NCBI RefSeq assembly: GCF_000426285.1
Contig: NZ_AUFB01000010.1
Coordinates: 62,001 to 126,000 of the forward strand
DNA length: 64,000 nt
Direction of reading: 5' to 3'
Source: Rhizobium leucaenae USDA 9039
GTDB taxonomy: Bacteria; Pseudomonadota; Alphaproteobacteria; Rhizobiales; Rhizobiaceae
The position numbers were made by a program, and so were the translations under genes. Under the pieces are notes generated by a model that saw only the letters and a list, made by a program, of their open reading frames with translations, did not search any database and was not told where the DNA came from. Positions 9,212 to 18,464 of the stretch are shown piece after piece (the stretch's first letter is position 1; each line of letters opens with the position of its first letter).

Positions 9212-9886
9212 CTACGCAGCCAGCAGTCCTCGAACGAGATCAGGCGTCAGCTCATCATAATGCGCGATAACTCGGCTCGGTCCCAATGTTTCGACGCCGA
9301 CATCGGAATAGCCGAAGGGCACGGCGATCGAAGGCACGCCGGCATTGTGGGCGACCAGTATGTCGTTGGCGCTGTCGCCGACCATGACGGTGCGGGACAA
9401 TGTTCCGCCGGCGCGCTCGATGGTGCCGATGAGATGCTGTGCGTCCGGCTTACGGACGGTGAAGGTATCGCCGCCGGTGATGACGTCGAAATAGTGAGTG
9501 AGGTTCAGCCGCTCGATCAGCGTCACCGCCAGCTTTTCCAGCTTGTTCGTGCAGACCGCCAGACCGAAACCAGCGGCCTTCAGCGCATCCATAGCGTTGA
9601 GGATGCCCGGGAAAGGCTTGCTGTCGCCGGGCATGGTGTCGGTGTAAAAAGCGATGAAGCGTTGCAGCAGCGGCGGCAGATCGCCGGATTCGAGCGGATG
9701 GCCACGCAGGCGGCAGGCCCGTTCGATCATGGCTTGCGCGCCGTGCCCGACGAGATGCGTCAGATTTTCGTAATTGACTGGAGCGAGATCGAGGCTGGCG
9801 ATCGTATGGTTGAGGCTCGCGATGAGATCGGGCGCGGTGTCGATCAATGTGCCGTCGAGATCGAATACGACAAGGGGAGATTTCAC
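9212..9886 (-). CDS. gph: Phosphoglycolate phosphatase (HAD superfamily)
   Basis: A 224-residue HAD hydrolase that dephosphorylates 2-phosphoglycolate. Motif I VFDLDGTLIDT (residues 7-17) holds the nucleophile Asp. Motif II is VCTNK, and motif III/IV is the late VGDSANDI. A helical cap domain lies between. The length is normal for Gph. The ATG at 9886 directs MKSPLVVFDLDG; the gene diverges from rpiA. The remnant of an aspartic protease gene follows directly in the same frame. Confidence 0.92.
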   Translation of the reverse strand: MKSPLVVFDLDGTLIDTAPDLIASLNHTIASLDLAPVNYENLTHLVGHGAQAMIERACRLRGHPLESGDLPPLLQRFIAFYTDTMPGDSKPFPGILNAMDALKAAGFGLAVCTNKLEKLAVTLIERLNLTHYFDVITGGDTFTVRKPDAQHLIGTIERAGGTLSRTVMVGDSANDILVAHNAGVPSIAVPFGYSDVGVETLGPSRVIAHYDELTPDLVRGLLAA

Positions 9887-10081
9887 GAGGACTCGGCCTT
9901 TGGGTAAAAAGAAGCAGGTCTTTTCGAGTTAAAAGATCAGGCTGGCAATTGCAACTGAAGCCTCTTTAAGCCCTATCGAATATGGTCGCGGATTTCTATG
10001 AGGCGCCGTTATTTTGGCTTTCGTTTGCGGGGAGAGCCGTGTAAACAGCACTCCAACGCAACAATCGGGAGCAGGTGGCGC

Positions 10082-10783
10082 ATGGACGCCCGCCAATTGA
10101 AGATCGAGGCTGCAAGAGCGGCTCTGGCCTATGTCGAAAGCGGCATGCGGCTCGGGATCGGCACGGGCAGCACGGCGGAAGAATTCGTTCGGTTGCTTGC
10201 CGAGAAGGTTGCGGCTGGCCTCGTGATCGAGGGCGTTCCGACCTCCGAGCGCACGGCAAAGCTCTGTGTCGAACTCGGCGTGCCGCTGAAGTCGCTCGAT
10301 GAACTTCCCGAGCTGGACCTTACCATCGACGGTGCCGATGAACTGGACGGCGCTCTGCGGCTGATCAAGGGTGGCGGCGGCGCTTTGCTGCGCGAAAAAA
10401 TCGTCGCAGCTTCGTCGGCCCGGATGATCGTCATTGCCGACGAGAGCAAGATCGTCGAGACGCTTGGTGCGTTTCCGCTGCCGATCGAGGTCAATCCCTT
10501 TGGCCTCGTTTCCACGCGCATCCTGATCGAGAAGGCGGCATCCCGCCTTGGCCTCTCCGGAGCGCTGAACCTGCGCCAGTCGGGCGATGGCAACTTCATG
10601 ACCGACGGTGGGCATTTCATTATCGACGCATCTTTTGGCCGCATTCCTGATGCAGAGGCGCTGTCGATTGAGCTGCATTCGATTCCCGGTGTTGTCGAAC
10701 ACGGGCTCTTCATCAACATGGCGACACTCGCGATCATTGCCGGTCCCGCCGGCGCACGCACGTTGCAGGCGAACAATACATAG
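10082..10783 (+). CDS. rpiA: Ribose-5-phosphate isomerase A
   Basis: A 233-residue cytoplasmic enzyme interconverting ribose 5-phosphate and ribulose 5-phosphate in the non-oxidative pentose phosphate pathway. Family motifs are [12 protein letters not shown] (phosphate loop), [19 protein letters not shown] (catalytic Asp region) and ADESKIV. The frame opens at 9998, but the ATG at 10082 ([15 protein letters not shown]) with AGGTGG upstream matches the family N-terminus. It is followed after 13 bp by the DUF2059 gene, probably as one transcript. gnd, another pentose phosphate gene, lies 24 kb away. Confidence 0.96.
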   Translation: MDARQLKIEAARAALAYVESGMRLGIGTGSTAEEFVRLLAEKVAAGLVIEGVPTSERTAKLCVELGVPLKSLDELPELDLTIDGADELDGALRLIKGGGGALLREKIVAASSARMIVIADESKIVETLGAFPLPIEVNPFGLVSTRILIEKAASRLGLSGALNLRQSGDGNFMTDGGHFIIDASFGRIPDAEALSIELHSIPGVVEHGLFINMATLAIIAGPAGARTLQANNT

Positions 10784-10796
10784 GAGCACTGAACTC

Positions 10797-11390
10797 ATGA
10801 TCAAAATAGCGGGTCTTGGCCGTTTTGCCGCTGCGACCATCGTTCTTTCAGGCATCGCGCTCGGTTCCGCCAGCGCTCAGGAAGTCACGGAAGATCAGAT
10901 CAAAGCCGCACGGGCCGCTATCAATGCGCTCGGCATCACAAACCAGTTCGACAACATTCTGCCGAATCTCGCCGAGCAATTGAAGAGCACGATGATTCAG
11001 GCGAACCCGAACTTCGGTGATGCGATCAATTCGTCCGTCGACGCGACCGCGCTTGCTCTGGCGCCGCGCCGCGCCGATCTCGAGCGCGAAGCTGCTGTGA
11101 CCTACGCGAAGGCTTTCACCACCGAGGAACTGAAGGCCATCGCCGATTTCTACAACTCGCCGGCCGGCAAGAAGCTTCTCAAGGACGGTCCGATCGCGAC
11201 GCGGGCTCTCTACAAGGCTGCCGATATCTGGGGGCAGGGCATCTCGCGGGATCTCGCCAACCAGAGCAGCGATGCTCTGCAGAAGGTTGTGAAGGCCCCG
11301 ATCGCTCCCGTGCCGACGGACGCCACCGACAACGCTCAGCAGGCACCGGCGACGGCTCCCGCACAGAAGCCGGCAGCGAAGCAGAAGTAA
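10797..11390 (+). CDS. DUF2059 domain secreted protein
   Basis: A 197-residue protein with a signal peptide (MIKIAGLGRF start, hydrophobic to about residue 22, cleavage after ASA). The helical DUF2059 domain contains the conserved block FTTEELKAIADFYNSPAGKK near 115-135. The C-terminal 35 residues are Ala/Pro/Gln-rich and probably disordered. It is predicted periplasmic, with function unknown. The start is fixed by TAGGAGC about 10 bases upstream of the ATG at 10797; longer openings overlap rpiA and are not used. It is followed by a perfect hairpin and a true terminator. Confidence 0.88.
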   Translation: MIKIAGLGRFAAATIVLSGIALGSASAQEVTEDQIKAARAAINALGITNQFDNILPNLAEQLKSTMIQANPNFGDAINSSVDATALALAPRRADLEREAAVTYAKAFTTEELKAIADFYNSPAGKKLLKDGPIATRALYKAADIWGQGISRDLANQSSDALQKVVKAPIAPVPTDATDNAQQAPATAPAQKPAAKQK

Positions 11391-11401
11391 GCTTAATCCT
11401 T

Positions 11402-11433
11402 TCCACGATCTCCACATTTTTCGGGATCGTGGA
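11402..11433 (+). other. Perfect 9-bp hairpin after the DUF2059 gene
   Basis: TCCACGATC (11402-11410) pairs with GATCGTGGA (11425-11433). There is no T run after it; a canonical terminator follows 18 bp later. Confidence 0.6.
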
Positions 11434-11450
11434 CTAGACCTTCGAATTTC

Positions 11451-11483
11451 AAAGCCCGGATATCGTTCCGGGCTTTTCTTTTT
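11451..11483 (+). terminator. Rho-independent terminator of rpiA-DUF2059
   Basis: AAAGCCCGGA (11451-11460) pairs perfectly with TCCGGGCTTT (11467-11476) around loop TATCGT. The T-rich tail TTTTCTTTTT follows. Confidence 0.9.
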
Positions 11484-11560
11484 GCCCTTCGAAATCCTAT
11501 ATCAGTGCCGACCCTTTGTCGGTGCGTTGCGTGCCGTTTCATTTCTGCAGGAGTATTCGA

Positions 11561-12946
11561 ATGTCTTCCTTCGATTTCGATCTTTTCGTCATTGGCGGCG
11601 GTTCCGGTGGCGTGCGCGGCGCGCGTGTCGCCGCGTCCCTGGGGAAGAAGGTCGGCATCGCCGAGGAATACCGCTATGGCGGGACCTGCGTTATCCGCGG
11701 CTGCGTTCCGAAGAAGCTCTTCGTCTACGCCTCGCAATATAGCGAGCATTTTGAGGATGCAGCCGGCTTCGGCTGGACGGCGGGTGAAAGCACGTTCGAC
11801 TGGAAGAAGCTGATCGAAGCGAAGGATAAGGAAATCGCCCGCCTGGAGGGGCTCTATCGCAAGGGGCTCGACAACGCCAAGGCCGAGATCTTCGATACGC
11901 GCGCCGAGCTGGTCGATGCCCATACGATCCGCCTGCTGAAGACCGGCAAAACCGTTACTGCCGAAACGATCGTCGTTGCCACCGGCGGTACGCCGAACCT
12001 ACATTTGGCGCTTCCCGGCCACGAACTCTGCATCTCTTCCAACGAGGCTTTCCATCTGGAAGAACTGCCGAAATCGATCCTGATTGCCGGCGGTGGCTAT
12101 ATCGCGGTGGAGTTTGCCAACATCTTCCACGGGCTCGGGGTCGAGACGACATTGATCTATCGCGGCGCGGAGATCTTGTCCCGCTTCGATCAGGACCTGC
12201 GCAAGGGCCTGCATGAAGCAATGGAGGCCAAGGGCATCCGCATCCTCTGCCACGACATCATCGAGCGTGTGACGAAGACGGAGGAAGGCCTGAGCGTTCT
12301 GACGAAGAACGACAAGCGGCTGACGGTAGACACGGTGATGCTGGCGCTCGGCCGCACGCCCAATACCAAGAATATCGGGCTGGAAGCTGCCGGCGTGGCG
12401 GTCAACGAGCTCGGTGCCATCGTCGTCGACGAATATTCGCGGACATCGGTACCGAACGTCTACGCGCTCGGCGATGTCACCGATCGGGTACAGTTGACGC
12501 CGGTGGCGATCCATGAGGCCATGTGCTTCATCGAAACCGTCTACAAGAACAATCCGACCCGCCCGGATCACGAACTGATCCCGACCGCCGTGTTCTCGCA
12601 GCCGGAGATCGGCACGGTGGGCCTGACCGAAGAGGAAGCCGCCAAGCGTTATCCGGAGCTTGAAATCTACCGCGCCCAGTTCCGGCCGATGAAGGCAACG
12701 CTGTCCGGCCGCAGCGAGAAGATGATCATGAAGCTGATCGTCAACGCCGCCGACCGCAAGGTGATCGGAGCGCATATTCTCGGCCATGACGCCGGCGAGA
12801 TGGCGCAATTGCTCGGCATTCCCGTGAAAGCCGGCTGCACCAAGGAAGATTTCGACCGCACCATGGCTGTTCACCCGACCGCGTCCGAAGAGCTGGTGAC
12901 GATGTACACGCCGAGCTATCGCATCCGCAATGGCGAGCGCGTATAA
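11561..12946 (+). CDS. gor: Glutathione-disulfide reductase
   Basis: A 461-residue class I pyridine-nucleotide disulfide oxidoreductase, reducing oxidised glutathione with NADPH via FAD. The N-terminal FAD loop is VIGGGSGGVRGAR. The redox pair is in GGTCVIRGCVPKK (Cys near 42 and 47). An NAD(P)-binding GGGYIAVEFA is near 175-184. The interface motif HPTASEEL, with the catalytic His, is at the C-terminus. CVIRGC and the overall length fit plant/proteobacterial-type glutathione reductase rather than lipoamide dehydrogenase. The ATG at 11561 follows GCAGGAG with normal spacing. Confidence 0.95.
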   Translation: MSSFDFDLFVIGGGSGGVRGARVAASLGKKVGIAEEYRYGGTCVIRGCVPKKLFVYASQYSEHFEDAAGFGWTAGESTFDWKKLIEAKDKEIARLEGLYRKGLDNAKAEIFDTRAELVDAHTIRLLKTGKTVTAETIVVATGGTPNLHLALPGHELCISSNEAFHLEELPKSILIAGGGYIAVEFANIFHGLGVETTLIYRGAEILSRFDQDLRKGLHEAMEAKGIRILCHDIIERVTKTEEGLSVLTKNDKRLTVDTVMLALGRTPNTKNIGLEAAGVAVNELGAIVVDEYSRTSVPNVYALGDVTDRVQLTPVAIHEAMCFIETVYKNNPTRPDHELIPTAVFSQPEIGTVGLTEEEAAKRYPELEIYRAQFRPMKATLSGRSEKMIMKLIVNAADRKVIGAHILGHDAGEMAQLLGIPVKAGCTKEDFDRTMAVHPTASEELVTMYTPSYRIRNGERV

Positions 12947-13094
12947 AGAATAGAGTAGCAATTCCACGCGCGCATAAAAGACCTCTTGAATAGATGGTTC
13001 GCCTTTGCAAGCAGCCGGCAAAGGTTTATAAGCGCGCGTTATTTATGACGGCGAGACACTTGGCAAAGACCGAGTGCGAAAACAGGTGAGTGAG

Positions 13095-14468
13095 ATGGCA
13101 CAGAATTGGACACCGAATAGTTGGCGGCAAAAACCGATCCAGCAGGTGCCGGAATATCCGGATCAGGCAGCGCTGACGGCGACCGAAGCGCAGCTTGCAA
13201 GCTATCCTCCGCTCGTTTTTGCCGGTGAAGCCCGTCGTCTGAAGGCGCATCTTGCCAATGTTGCCGAAGGCAACGGTTTTCTGCTTCAGGGTGGCGACTG
13301 CGCCGAAAGCTTCGCCGAGCATGGCGCGGACACGATCCGCGACTTCTTCCGCGCCTTCCTGCAGATGGCTGTCGTGCTGACCTTTGGTGCGCAACTGCCC
13401 GTCGTGAAGGTCGGCCGTATCGCCGGTCAGTTCGCCAAGCCGCGGTCTTCGAACATCGAAACGCAGAACGGCGTGTCGCTGCCGAGCTATCGCGGCGACA
13501 TCATCAACGGCATCGAGTTCACCGAAGAAGCGCGCATTCCCAATCCGGATCGTCAGATGATGGCTTACCGCCAGTCTGCCGCCACGCTGAACCTGCTGCG
13601 CGCCTTCGCCATGGGTGGCTATGCCAACCTGGAGAACGTGCAGAAGTGGATGCTCGGCTTCGTCAAGGACAGCCCGCAGGGCGAGCGCTACCGCAAGCTT
13701 GCCGATCGTATCGGCGAGACCATGGATTTCATGAGAGCGATCGGCATCACCGCCGAAAGCAATGCGAGCCTACGCGAGACTGATTTCTTCACCAGCCACG
13801 AAGCGCTGCTGCTCGGCTATGAAGAAGCCTTCACCCGCGTCGATTCCACCACCGGCGACTGGTATGCCACTTCCGGCCATATGCTCTGGATCGGCGACCG
13901 CACGCGCCAAGCCGATCACGCCCATGTCGAATATTTCCGCGGCATCAAGAACCCGATCGGTCTGAAGTGCGGTCCTTCGCTGCAGGCGGACGATCTCATC
14001 AACCTGATCGATATTCTGAACCCGGAGAATGAAGCTGGTCGCCTGACGCTGATCTGCCGCTTCGGTCATGACAAGGTCGCCGACAATCTGCCGCGCCTCA
14101 TTCGCGCCGTCGAGCGCGAAGGCCGCAAGGTCGTCTGGTCCTGTGATCCGATGCACGGCAACACGATCACGCTCAACAACTACAAGACGCGTCCGTTCGA
14201 GCGCATCCTGTCGGAAGTCGAAAGCTTCTTCCAGATTCACCGCGCCGAGGGCACGCATCCGGGCGGCATCCACATCGAGATGACCGGCAAGGATGTAACC
14301 GAATGCACGGGTGGCGCCCGCGCCGTCGGTGCAGAGGATCTGCAGGATCGCTACCATACCCATTGCGATCCGCGCTTGAATGCCGACCAGGCGCTGGAGC
14401 TTGCTTTCCTGCTCGCCGAACGCATGAAGGGCGGCCGGGACGAGAAGCGTATGCGCGCGCACGGCTGA
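13095..14468 (+). CDS. aroG: 3-deoxy-7-phosphoheptulonate (DAHP) synthase, class II
   Basis: A 457-residue class II (plant/Mycobacterium-type) DAHP synthase, the first step of the shikimate pathway (phosphoenolpyruvate plus erythrose 4-phosphate). Characteristic blocks are [28 protein letters not shown]-like [15 protein letters not shown], the metal/substrate segment [10 protein letters not shown] and [12 protein letters not shown]. Class II enzymes are usual in rhizobia. The ATG at 13095 ([10 protein letters not shown]) is preferred to an in-frame GTG/ATG 21 bp upstream because it matches family N-termini. A terminator follows at 14493-14523. Confidence 0.95.
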   Translation: MAQNWTPNSWRQKPIQQVPEYPDQAALTATEAQLASYPPLVFAGEARRLKAHLANVAEGNGFLLQGGDCAESFAEHGADTIRDFFRAFLQMAVVLTFGAQLPVVKVGRIAGQFAKPRSSNIETQNGVSLPSYRGDIINGIEFTEEARIPNPDRQMMAYRQSAATLNLLRAFAMGGYANLENVQKWMLGFVKDSPQGERYRKLADRIGETMDFMRAIGITAESNASLRETDFFTSHEALLLGYEEAFTRVDSTTGDWYATSGHMLWIGDRTRQADHAHVEYFRGIKNPIGLKCGPSLQADDLINLIDILNPENEAGRLTLICRFGHDKVADNLPRLIRAVEREGRKVVWSCDPMHGNTITLNNYKTRPFERILSEVESFFQIHRAEGTHPGGIHIEMTGKDVTECTGGARAVGAEDLQDRYHTHCDPRLNADQALELAFLLAERMKGGRDEKRMRAHG

Positions 14469-14492
14469 TCGAAAGCTGTCATCATCATTTGC

Positions 14493-14523
14493 AAACGGGC
14501 CGGCTCATATCGGCCCGTTTTTT
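14493..14523 (+). terminator. Terminator after the DAHP synthase gene
   Basis: AAACGGGCCG (14493-14502) pairs with CGGCCCGTTT (14511-14520), with a run of six Ts. TTTGCA/TGCAAA arms outside extend the stem. Confidence 0.9.
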
Positions 14524-14618
14524 GTGCAAATCAATCCTGCTGAAGCGTCCTTCACTTCTTTGCATTTGACGCGACGGACATCGTCGTCGAAGTTGTCGCG
14601 AAAAGAGAGGGGATCAGC

Positions 14619-15044
14619 ATGAATGACGATCACACCGGCGCTTGCCTCTGCGGCAGCGTACGTTTCAAAACACGTGGCCCATTGCGGGAGGTGGTCGCCT
14701 GTCACTGCTCGCAGTGCCGCAAGCAGACGGGGCTCTACTACGCCGCGACCAATGTTCCCTTCGACAACATCACGATCGAAGGCGAAGACGCGATCACCTG
14801 GTATCGCGCCAGCTCCTTTGCCCGTCGGGGCTTCTGCCGAACCTGCGGTTCGGCACTTTTCTGGGTCGCTGACGACGCCGGGGAAATCTCGATCATGGCC
14901 GGCCTCTTCGACAGCCCAAGCGATCTGAAACTGGCGTACCATATCTATTGCGCCGACAAGGGCGATTTTTACGAGATCGGCGATGGATTGCCGCAATACA
15001 AGCAAGGGCGACCGGGATTGCTGACGGCAGGGCCTTCGGACTGA
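14619..15044 (+). CDS. GFA family (glutathione-dependent formaldehyde-activating-like) protein
   Basis: A 141-residue CENP-V/GFA-fold zinc protein. The metal-binding cysteines are visible in ACLCGSVRF (residues 9-17), CHCSQCRKQTG (about 29-39) and GFCRTCGSALF (about 74-84). Members bind zinc, and some bind glutathione; the formaldehyde-activating role is not general, so the actual reaction is unknown. It starts at the ATG at 14619, preceded by GAGAGGGGATCAGC. It is a single-gene unit, with a decayed toxin-antitoxin locus on the opposite strand just downstream. Confidence 0.88.
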   Translation: MNDDHTGACLCGSVRFKTRGPLREVVACHCSQCRKQTGLYYAATNVPFDNITIEGEDAITWYRASSFARRGFCRTCGSALFWVADDAGEISIMAGLFDSPSDLKLAYHIYCADKGDFYEIGDGLPQYKQGRPGLLTAGPSD

Positions 15045-15067
15045 CCAGAGAGTGGGGCAGTCAATTT

Positions 15068-15391
15068 TTAGTCCGAATCCTCGAAATCGAAATCATCATC
15101 GATGGCGAGGCCTGGAGGTCTTTGATGGCCATGGCGATAGCTCTGATCTCTATCAGATCACCAGCGACTTCGTAGTCGACCAGATAATCTCCCATCGTGA
15201 ATCTCAGAATGCCGGGGGATCGGCAATTCGTCGCTCCGAAAGCCCATTTGCGGGGGAAGAAGCAGGTTGGTTTTGAGCCGGTTCAGGTCGTCCAGAAAAC
15301 GGAGAGCTGCAGCCGGGCTTCTATCCTTCAGATATTATGCCTCCGACCGGATATAGGCTCTGGCGTCAGCCGAAAGGCGAACTTTCGTCAA
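15068..15391 (-). pseudogene. Broken ParE/RelE-family toxin
   Basis: Minus-strand remnant reading TKVRLSADARAYIRSEA, then a TAA stop (15335-15337). It continues YLKDRSPAAALRFLDDLNR and PQMGFRSDELPIP, the layout of a ParE-type ribonuclease-fold toxin. An extra G in the run 15214-15218 shifts the frame. The C-terminal part then reads RFTMGDYLVDYEVAGDLIEI, and a one-base loss near 15133-15136 shifts it back to end DDDFDFEDSD with TAA at 15068. The start would be a TTG overlapping the antitoxin stop. One nonsense and two frameshift lesions mean no toxin can be made. Confidence 0.8.
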
Positions 15392-15651
15392 GCGGCTGCC
15401 CCTTTGACGACCTTCGCAACTTCACTGATGACATCGTCGAGATCGTATGCATCGCCATTTGCCATGTCCCGACGGGCCTTTGCGATATCCAATACTTCTC
15501 TGCCTTCTGAGGCGAGGTATGATTTAAGCGCTCATACAAAAACCCAACTGCGCGTCCGCTCGCAAACTTCGGCGATCTCCTCAATCTCTGCAAGGATGTC
15601 AGCGGGAACCCGCAAGGTAATGGGATCGGAAAGCCCTTTTTGATTTTTGAT
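15388..15651 (-). pseudogene. Broken CopG/ParD-like antitoxin
   Basis: Minus-strand remnant of about 87 codons. It begins KNQKGLSDPITLRVPADILA, a ribbon-helix-helix N-terminus, followed by EIEEIAEVCERTRSWV. It then meets a TGA (15532-15534) where an Arg CGA would fit, and resumes ALKSYLASEGREVLDIAKA up to a stop at 15388. A strong GGAGGTG ribosome site lies at the right distance from codon 15651-15649, but that codon is ATC, not ATG. Both the start codon and an internal codon are therefore lost. The remnant overlaps the toxin remnant by a few bases, as in intact type II pairs. Confidence 0.78.
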
Positions 15652-15729
15652 CTATTTCACCTCCGTTTGTATTACAAAAATAGACGAGGATCGCTAAGAG
15701 TCAATTTCCGATCATGCGGGTATGGCACA

Positions 15730-16266
15730 TCAAATCCCGTTCTTCTGTACCACGAGCCTGTTCAGTTTCTCTATTTCCCCTCGTACCGCCGATAGCTCCG
15801 TCAGAACCTGCAGGTCGATCTTCTGATGCAGGGACAGCACTTCCAATTCCGCCTTGAGATTAACTTCGTAATCCTTCGCAGCCTCGAAACGGTCGCGTTC
15901 GGCTTGCCGGTTCTGTGACATCATGATGATCGGGGCCTGGATGGCGGCGAGCATGGAGAGGACGAGGTTGAGGAAGATGAAGGGGTAGGGGTCAAAGGCG
16001 CGGGTCATTAATACGATGGTGTTGACGACGCACCAGACGACGAGGAACGCCAGGAAAGCCAGAATGAAGGACCAGGAGCCGCCGACGCGGGCTATGCTGT
16101 CGGCGAGGCGTTCGCCGGTGGATGCCCTGGCCGAAAAGGCGGCGTTGATGTCGGTGGAAACGATTTTCCGCTCATGCGCCTTTTTCAATATGCGTTTTTC
16201 GATCTCGCCGAGTTCCTCGGCCGTCTTGTCGAAATGCTGATGAACGAAATTGGGTAGATTAGACAT
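15730..16266 (-). CDS. DUF1003 membrane protein
   Basis: A 178-residue inner-membrane protein of the DUF1003 family. An N-terminal cytoplasmic helix (to about 65) is followed by two membrane segments near 66-88 and 98-118, separated by RAFDPYPF. A conserved QNRQAERDRFEAAKDYEVN motif follows, then a C-terminal coiled coil to the end. Function unknown. The frame opens at 16329, but the ATG at 16266 (MSNLPNF) has GGAGTG nine bases upstream. Confidence 0.9.
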   Translation of the reverse strand: MSNLPNFVHQHFDKTAEELGEIEKRILKKAHERKIVSTDINAAFSARASTGERLADSIARVGGSWSFILAFLAFLVVWCVVNTIVLMTRAFDPYPFIFLNLVLSMLAAIQAPIIMMSQNRQAERDRFEAAKDYEVNLKAELEVLSLHQKIDLQVLTELSAVRGEIEKLNRLVVQKNGI

Positions 16267-16346
16267 GGGAACACTCCGAAGACTTGGTCGCTTTGGCCGC
16301 AAGTATTCGATTGCCCGATACAAATGCAATGCAAAAAGGTCGCCAT

Positions 16347-18287
16347 CTAGCTGCCCTGGCTGACCAGCCAGGCATGCGACGGGAAGAAGCGGTCGAGCCC
16401 GTATTCGCGTCCGAACATCACGTCATGCTGTAGATAGCGATAGTCGCGTATCAGCGGATCGAGGTTTTGCTCCTTGCGAGCCCAATCCGGAAAAGCCTGA
16501 TTGTCGCGCGTCGCCAACTGGTAACGGTCGATGATGGTGTATTTCTTCTGCAGGCGGCCGAGAAAGCCCGTGTAGAAAGGGTGCTCGTAGCCGGCGGTCT
16601 TGAGGATGTGATAGGGCAGTTGCGACGGGCTGATCGTGCCGACATCCCTGCGCACGCCCTTCCGGCTCGACCAAATGACCAGCGGCGTTTCATGCTCCAG
16701 CTTCATCACATCGAGCGGCGCTTTTCGGCTCGCTACCTGTTCGGGCATATAGCTGGTATCCGGATAGACGGTGCCAAGCGGCGGCAGGTGATCGCCCCAG
16801 AGGACGATGATCGTCTCGCGGTCGCGCTTCGAAGCCCAATCCATCAGCATTTTCAAGCTCTGATCGGCTTCCCGAACCCCTTGCGTATAGGTCGCGAGCG
16901 TGTCGCGATCGGCGTCGCTCAGATCGCCTTTAATGTCGACCGTATTCTCCGTGTAACGATGCGGTTCATAGGGCCCGTGGCCCTGCAGGGTAACGGCGAA
17001 GATGAAAAACGGCCGCTCCATGGCGTCGCCCTCGCGCATGATCTCCTTCATCAGCGAGTCGTCGGAGGCAAAAAGCCCGCGCTTCTCCATGGGCGGCATG
17101 GTCTCCTCGGTGCGGAATTCCTCGAAACCGAAAGCCTTATAGACTTCGTTGCGGTTCCAGAACCAGCCGCTGAACGGGTGGATGGAACGCGCGGCATAGC
17201 CTTCGCCGCGGAAGAAAGTGGCAAGCGACGGCATCGGCCGGCGGACATATTGCTGATAGGGAATGCTGCCATAGGGCAGGAAGGCATTGGAGAAGCCCGT
17301 CAGTGCCTCGAACTCGACATTGGCGGTCATTCCGCCGAATTCAGGGGAGAAGACGTAGCCCGACTGCGCCTCGCGGATATTCGGCATCGGATCGGGCGTG
17401 AAGGTCAGATTGGAAAGCCTATTCGGGTCCCAGAAAGATTCGCTCATCAGCATGATGATGTCGGGTTTTTCGCGTGGACCGGAAAGATAGCCATAGTTGC
17501 GGGCGGGAATGGCGTCGATCGCATTTTGCCCATATCCCACGGGCGCTTTGACGTCGGCCATCGGCAGGTTCAGCGAGAAGGCGATGATGAAGCCGTTATA
17601 GCCGTAATTTTCCTTCTGATCCCAGACGATGGGGATGATGCGCAGCTTTTCCCTGATCAGCGAGTTTTGCGTCGGATCCATCTGCGATGCGAAGACGACC
17701 ATGAGCGGCAGGCAGATGGACAGCCGCGTGATCCTTGCATTGCGCGAAAGCGCCGCTGCATGTCGCCAAGTATAGCGCCAGAGAAAGGCCAGCGCGAGGG
17801 TGGAGGCGACAATGCCGACAGCGACCGCAACCGCAGTCCACGGCCGCTCGCGCACGATCACCGGCATCAGTCCCAGGATCTGGTGCGCAAAAAGGAAATC
17901 CGAAGGATAGAGTGGGTCGGAAAGATAATGCTGTTTCTGATTGGAGATGAAGGCAGGGATGAGGACCAGGGGCGCTACCAACAAGATCGATTGGTGCGCA
18001 CGGCCGAACATGGCGTCAAGTACCAACATCAGCAACATGACGATGCCGACCGTGGTGAAGCCGGGATGGATCGGCGACATGAAATAGTTGGGGAGATCCG
18101 TCAGCTCACCGCGTGTGACCCATTCGACCGCGATAACGGTCAAAAGTGCGAGCAAGAAGGTCAGAATAAGACTGAGAAGCTCTCGTAAAGCCGTCTGTTG
18201 TCGGCTCGCGGCACGAAGCTTTTGTAGAGTGGCAAATCTGCCCGCCAACACAAAACTGGGGACCAGCGCGACCAACGGCCTCTCCAA
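16347..18287 (-). CDS. LtaS-like membrane sulfatase-fold phosphotransferase
   Basis: Up to 646 residues. Four to five membrane spans (about 35-215) are followed by a periplasmic alkaline-phosphatase-superfamily domain. Metal/nucleophile candidates match lipoteichoic acid synthase and OpgB-type enzymes: Glu in IMLMSESFWD, Thr in EFGGMTANVEFE, and Asp-His in VLWGDHLPP. In Gram-negative rhizobia such enzymes transfer phospho-head groups, for example phosphoglycerol to cyclic glucans or other envelope glycans; the acceptor here is unknown. The 5' end is uncertain: the longest frame starts at a TTG at 18287, with several other TTG/GTG codons inside the first 30 residues. Confidence 0.82.
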   Translation of the reverse strand: MERPLVALVPSFVLAGRFATLQKLRAASRQQTALRELLSLILTFLLALLTVIAVEWVTRGELTDLPNYFMSPIHPGFTTVGIVMLLMLVLDAMFGRAHQSILLVAPLVLIPAFISNQKQHYLSDPLYPSDFLFAHQILGLMPVIVRERPWTAVAVAVGIVASTLALAFLWRYTWRHAAALSRNARITRLSICLPLMVVFASQMDPTQNSLIREKLRIIPIVWDQKENYGYNGFIIAFSLNLPMADVKAPVGYGQNAIDAIPARNYGYLSGPREKPDIIMLMSESFWDPNRLSNLTFTPDPMPNIREAQSGYVFSPEFGGMTANVEFEALTGFSNAFLPYGSIPYQQYVRRPMPSLATFFRGEGYAARSIHPFSGWFWNRNEVYKAFGFEEFRTEETMPPMEKRGLFASDDSLMKEIMREGDAMERPFFIFAVTLQGHGPYEPHRYTENTVDIKGDLSDADRDTLATYTQGVREADQSLKMLMDWASKRDRETIIVLWGDHLPPLGTVYPDTSYMPEQVASRKAPLDVMKLEHETPLVIWSSRKGVRRDVGTISPSQLPYHILKTAGYEHPFYTGFLGRLQKKYTIIDRYQLATRDNQAFPDWARKEQNLDPLIRDYRYLQHDVMFGREYGLDRFFPSHAWLVSQGS

Positions 18288-18464
18288 TTGTTACAAAACC
18301 TTCATATAATTGTCACCTCTCTGTCATGAACGGCGGGTGAACCGCAAGGCTTAGTTAGTATTTTTCGGTGGTAAAATACGTCCTTTGCGAGCAGCCGGAT
18401 CTTTGGGGCGCGAAGAAGGCCGAAGGCGGTTGCCGAACGCGGTTGCGCTCGCTAAATATATGGC

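Noticed and set aside
12947..13094. Leader peptide or attenuator before the DAHP synthase gene
   Set aside because: A CCTTTGC/GCAAAGG hairpin is present, but I found no short ORF rich in aromatic codons, so attenuation is unsupported.
15197..15643. 148-residue plus-strand ORF
   Set aside because: The minus strand of the same stretch reads as a recognisable ParD/ParE pair with point lesions; the plus-strand product is a shadow.
16467..18188. 573-residue plus-strand open frame
   Set aside because: Antisense shadow of the LtaS-like gene, His/Arg/Asp-rich as expected from high-GC complementary codons.
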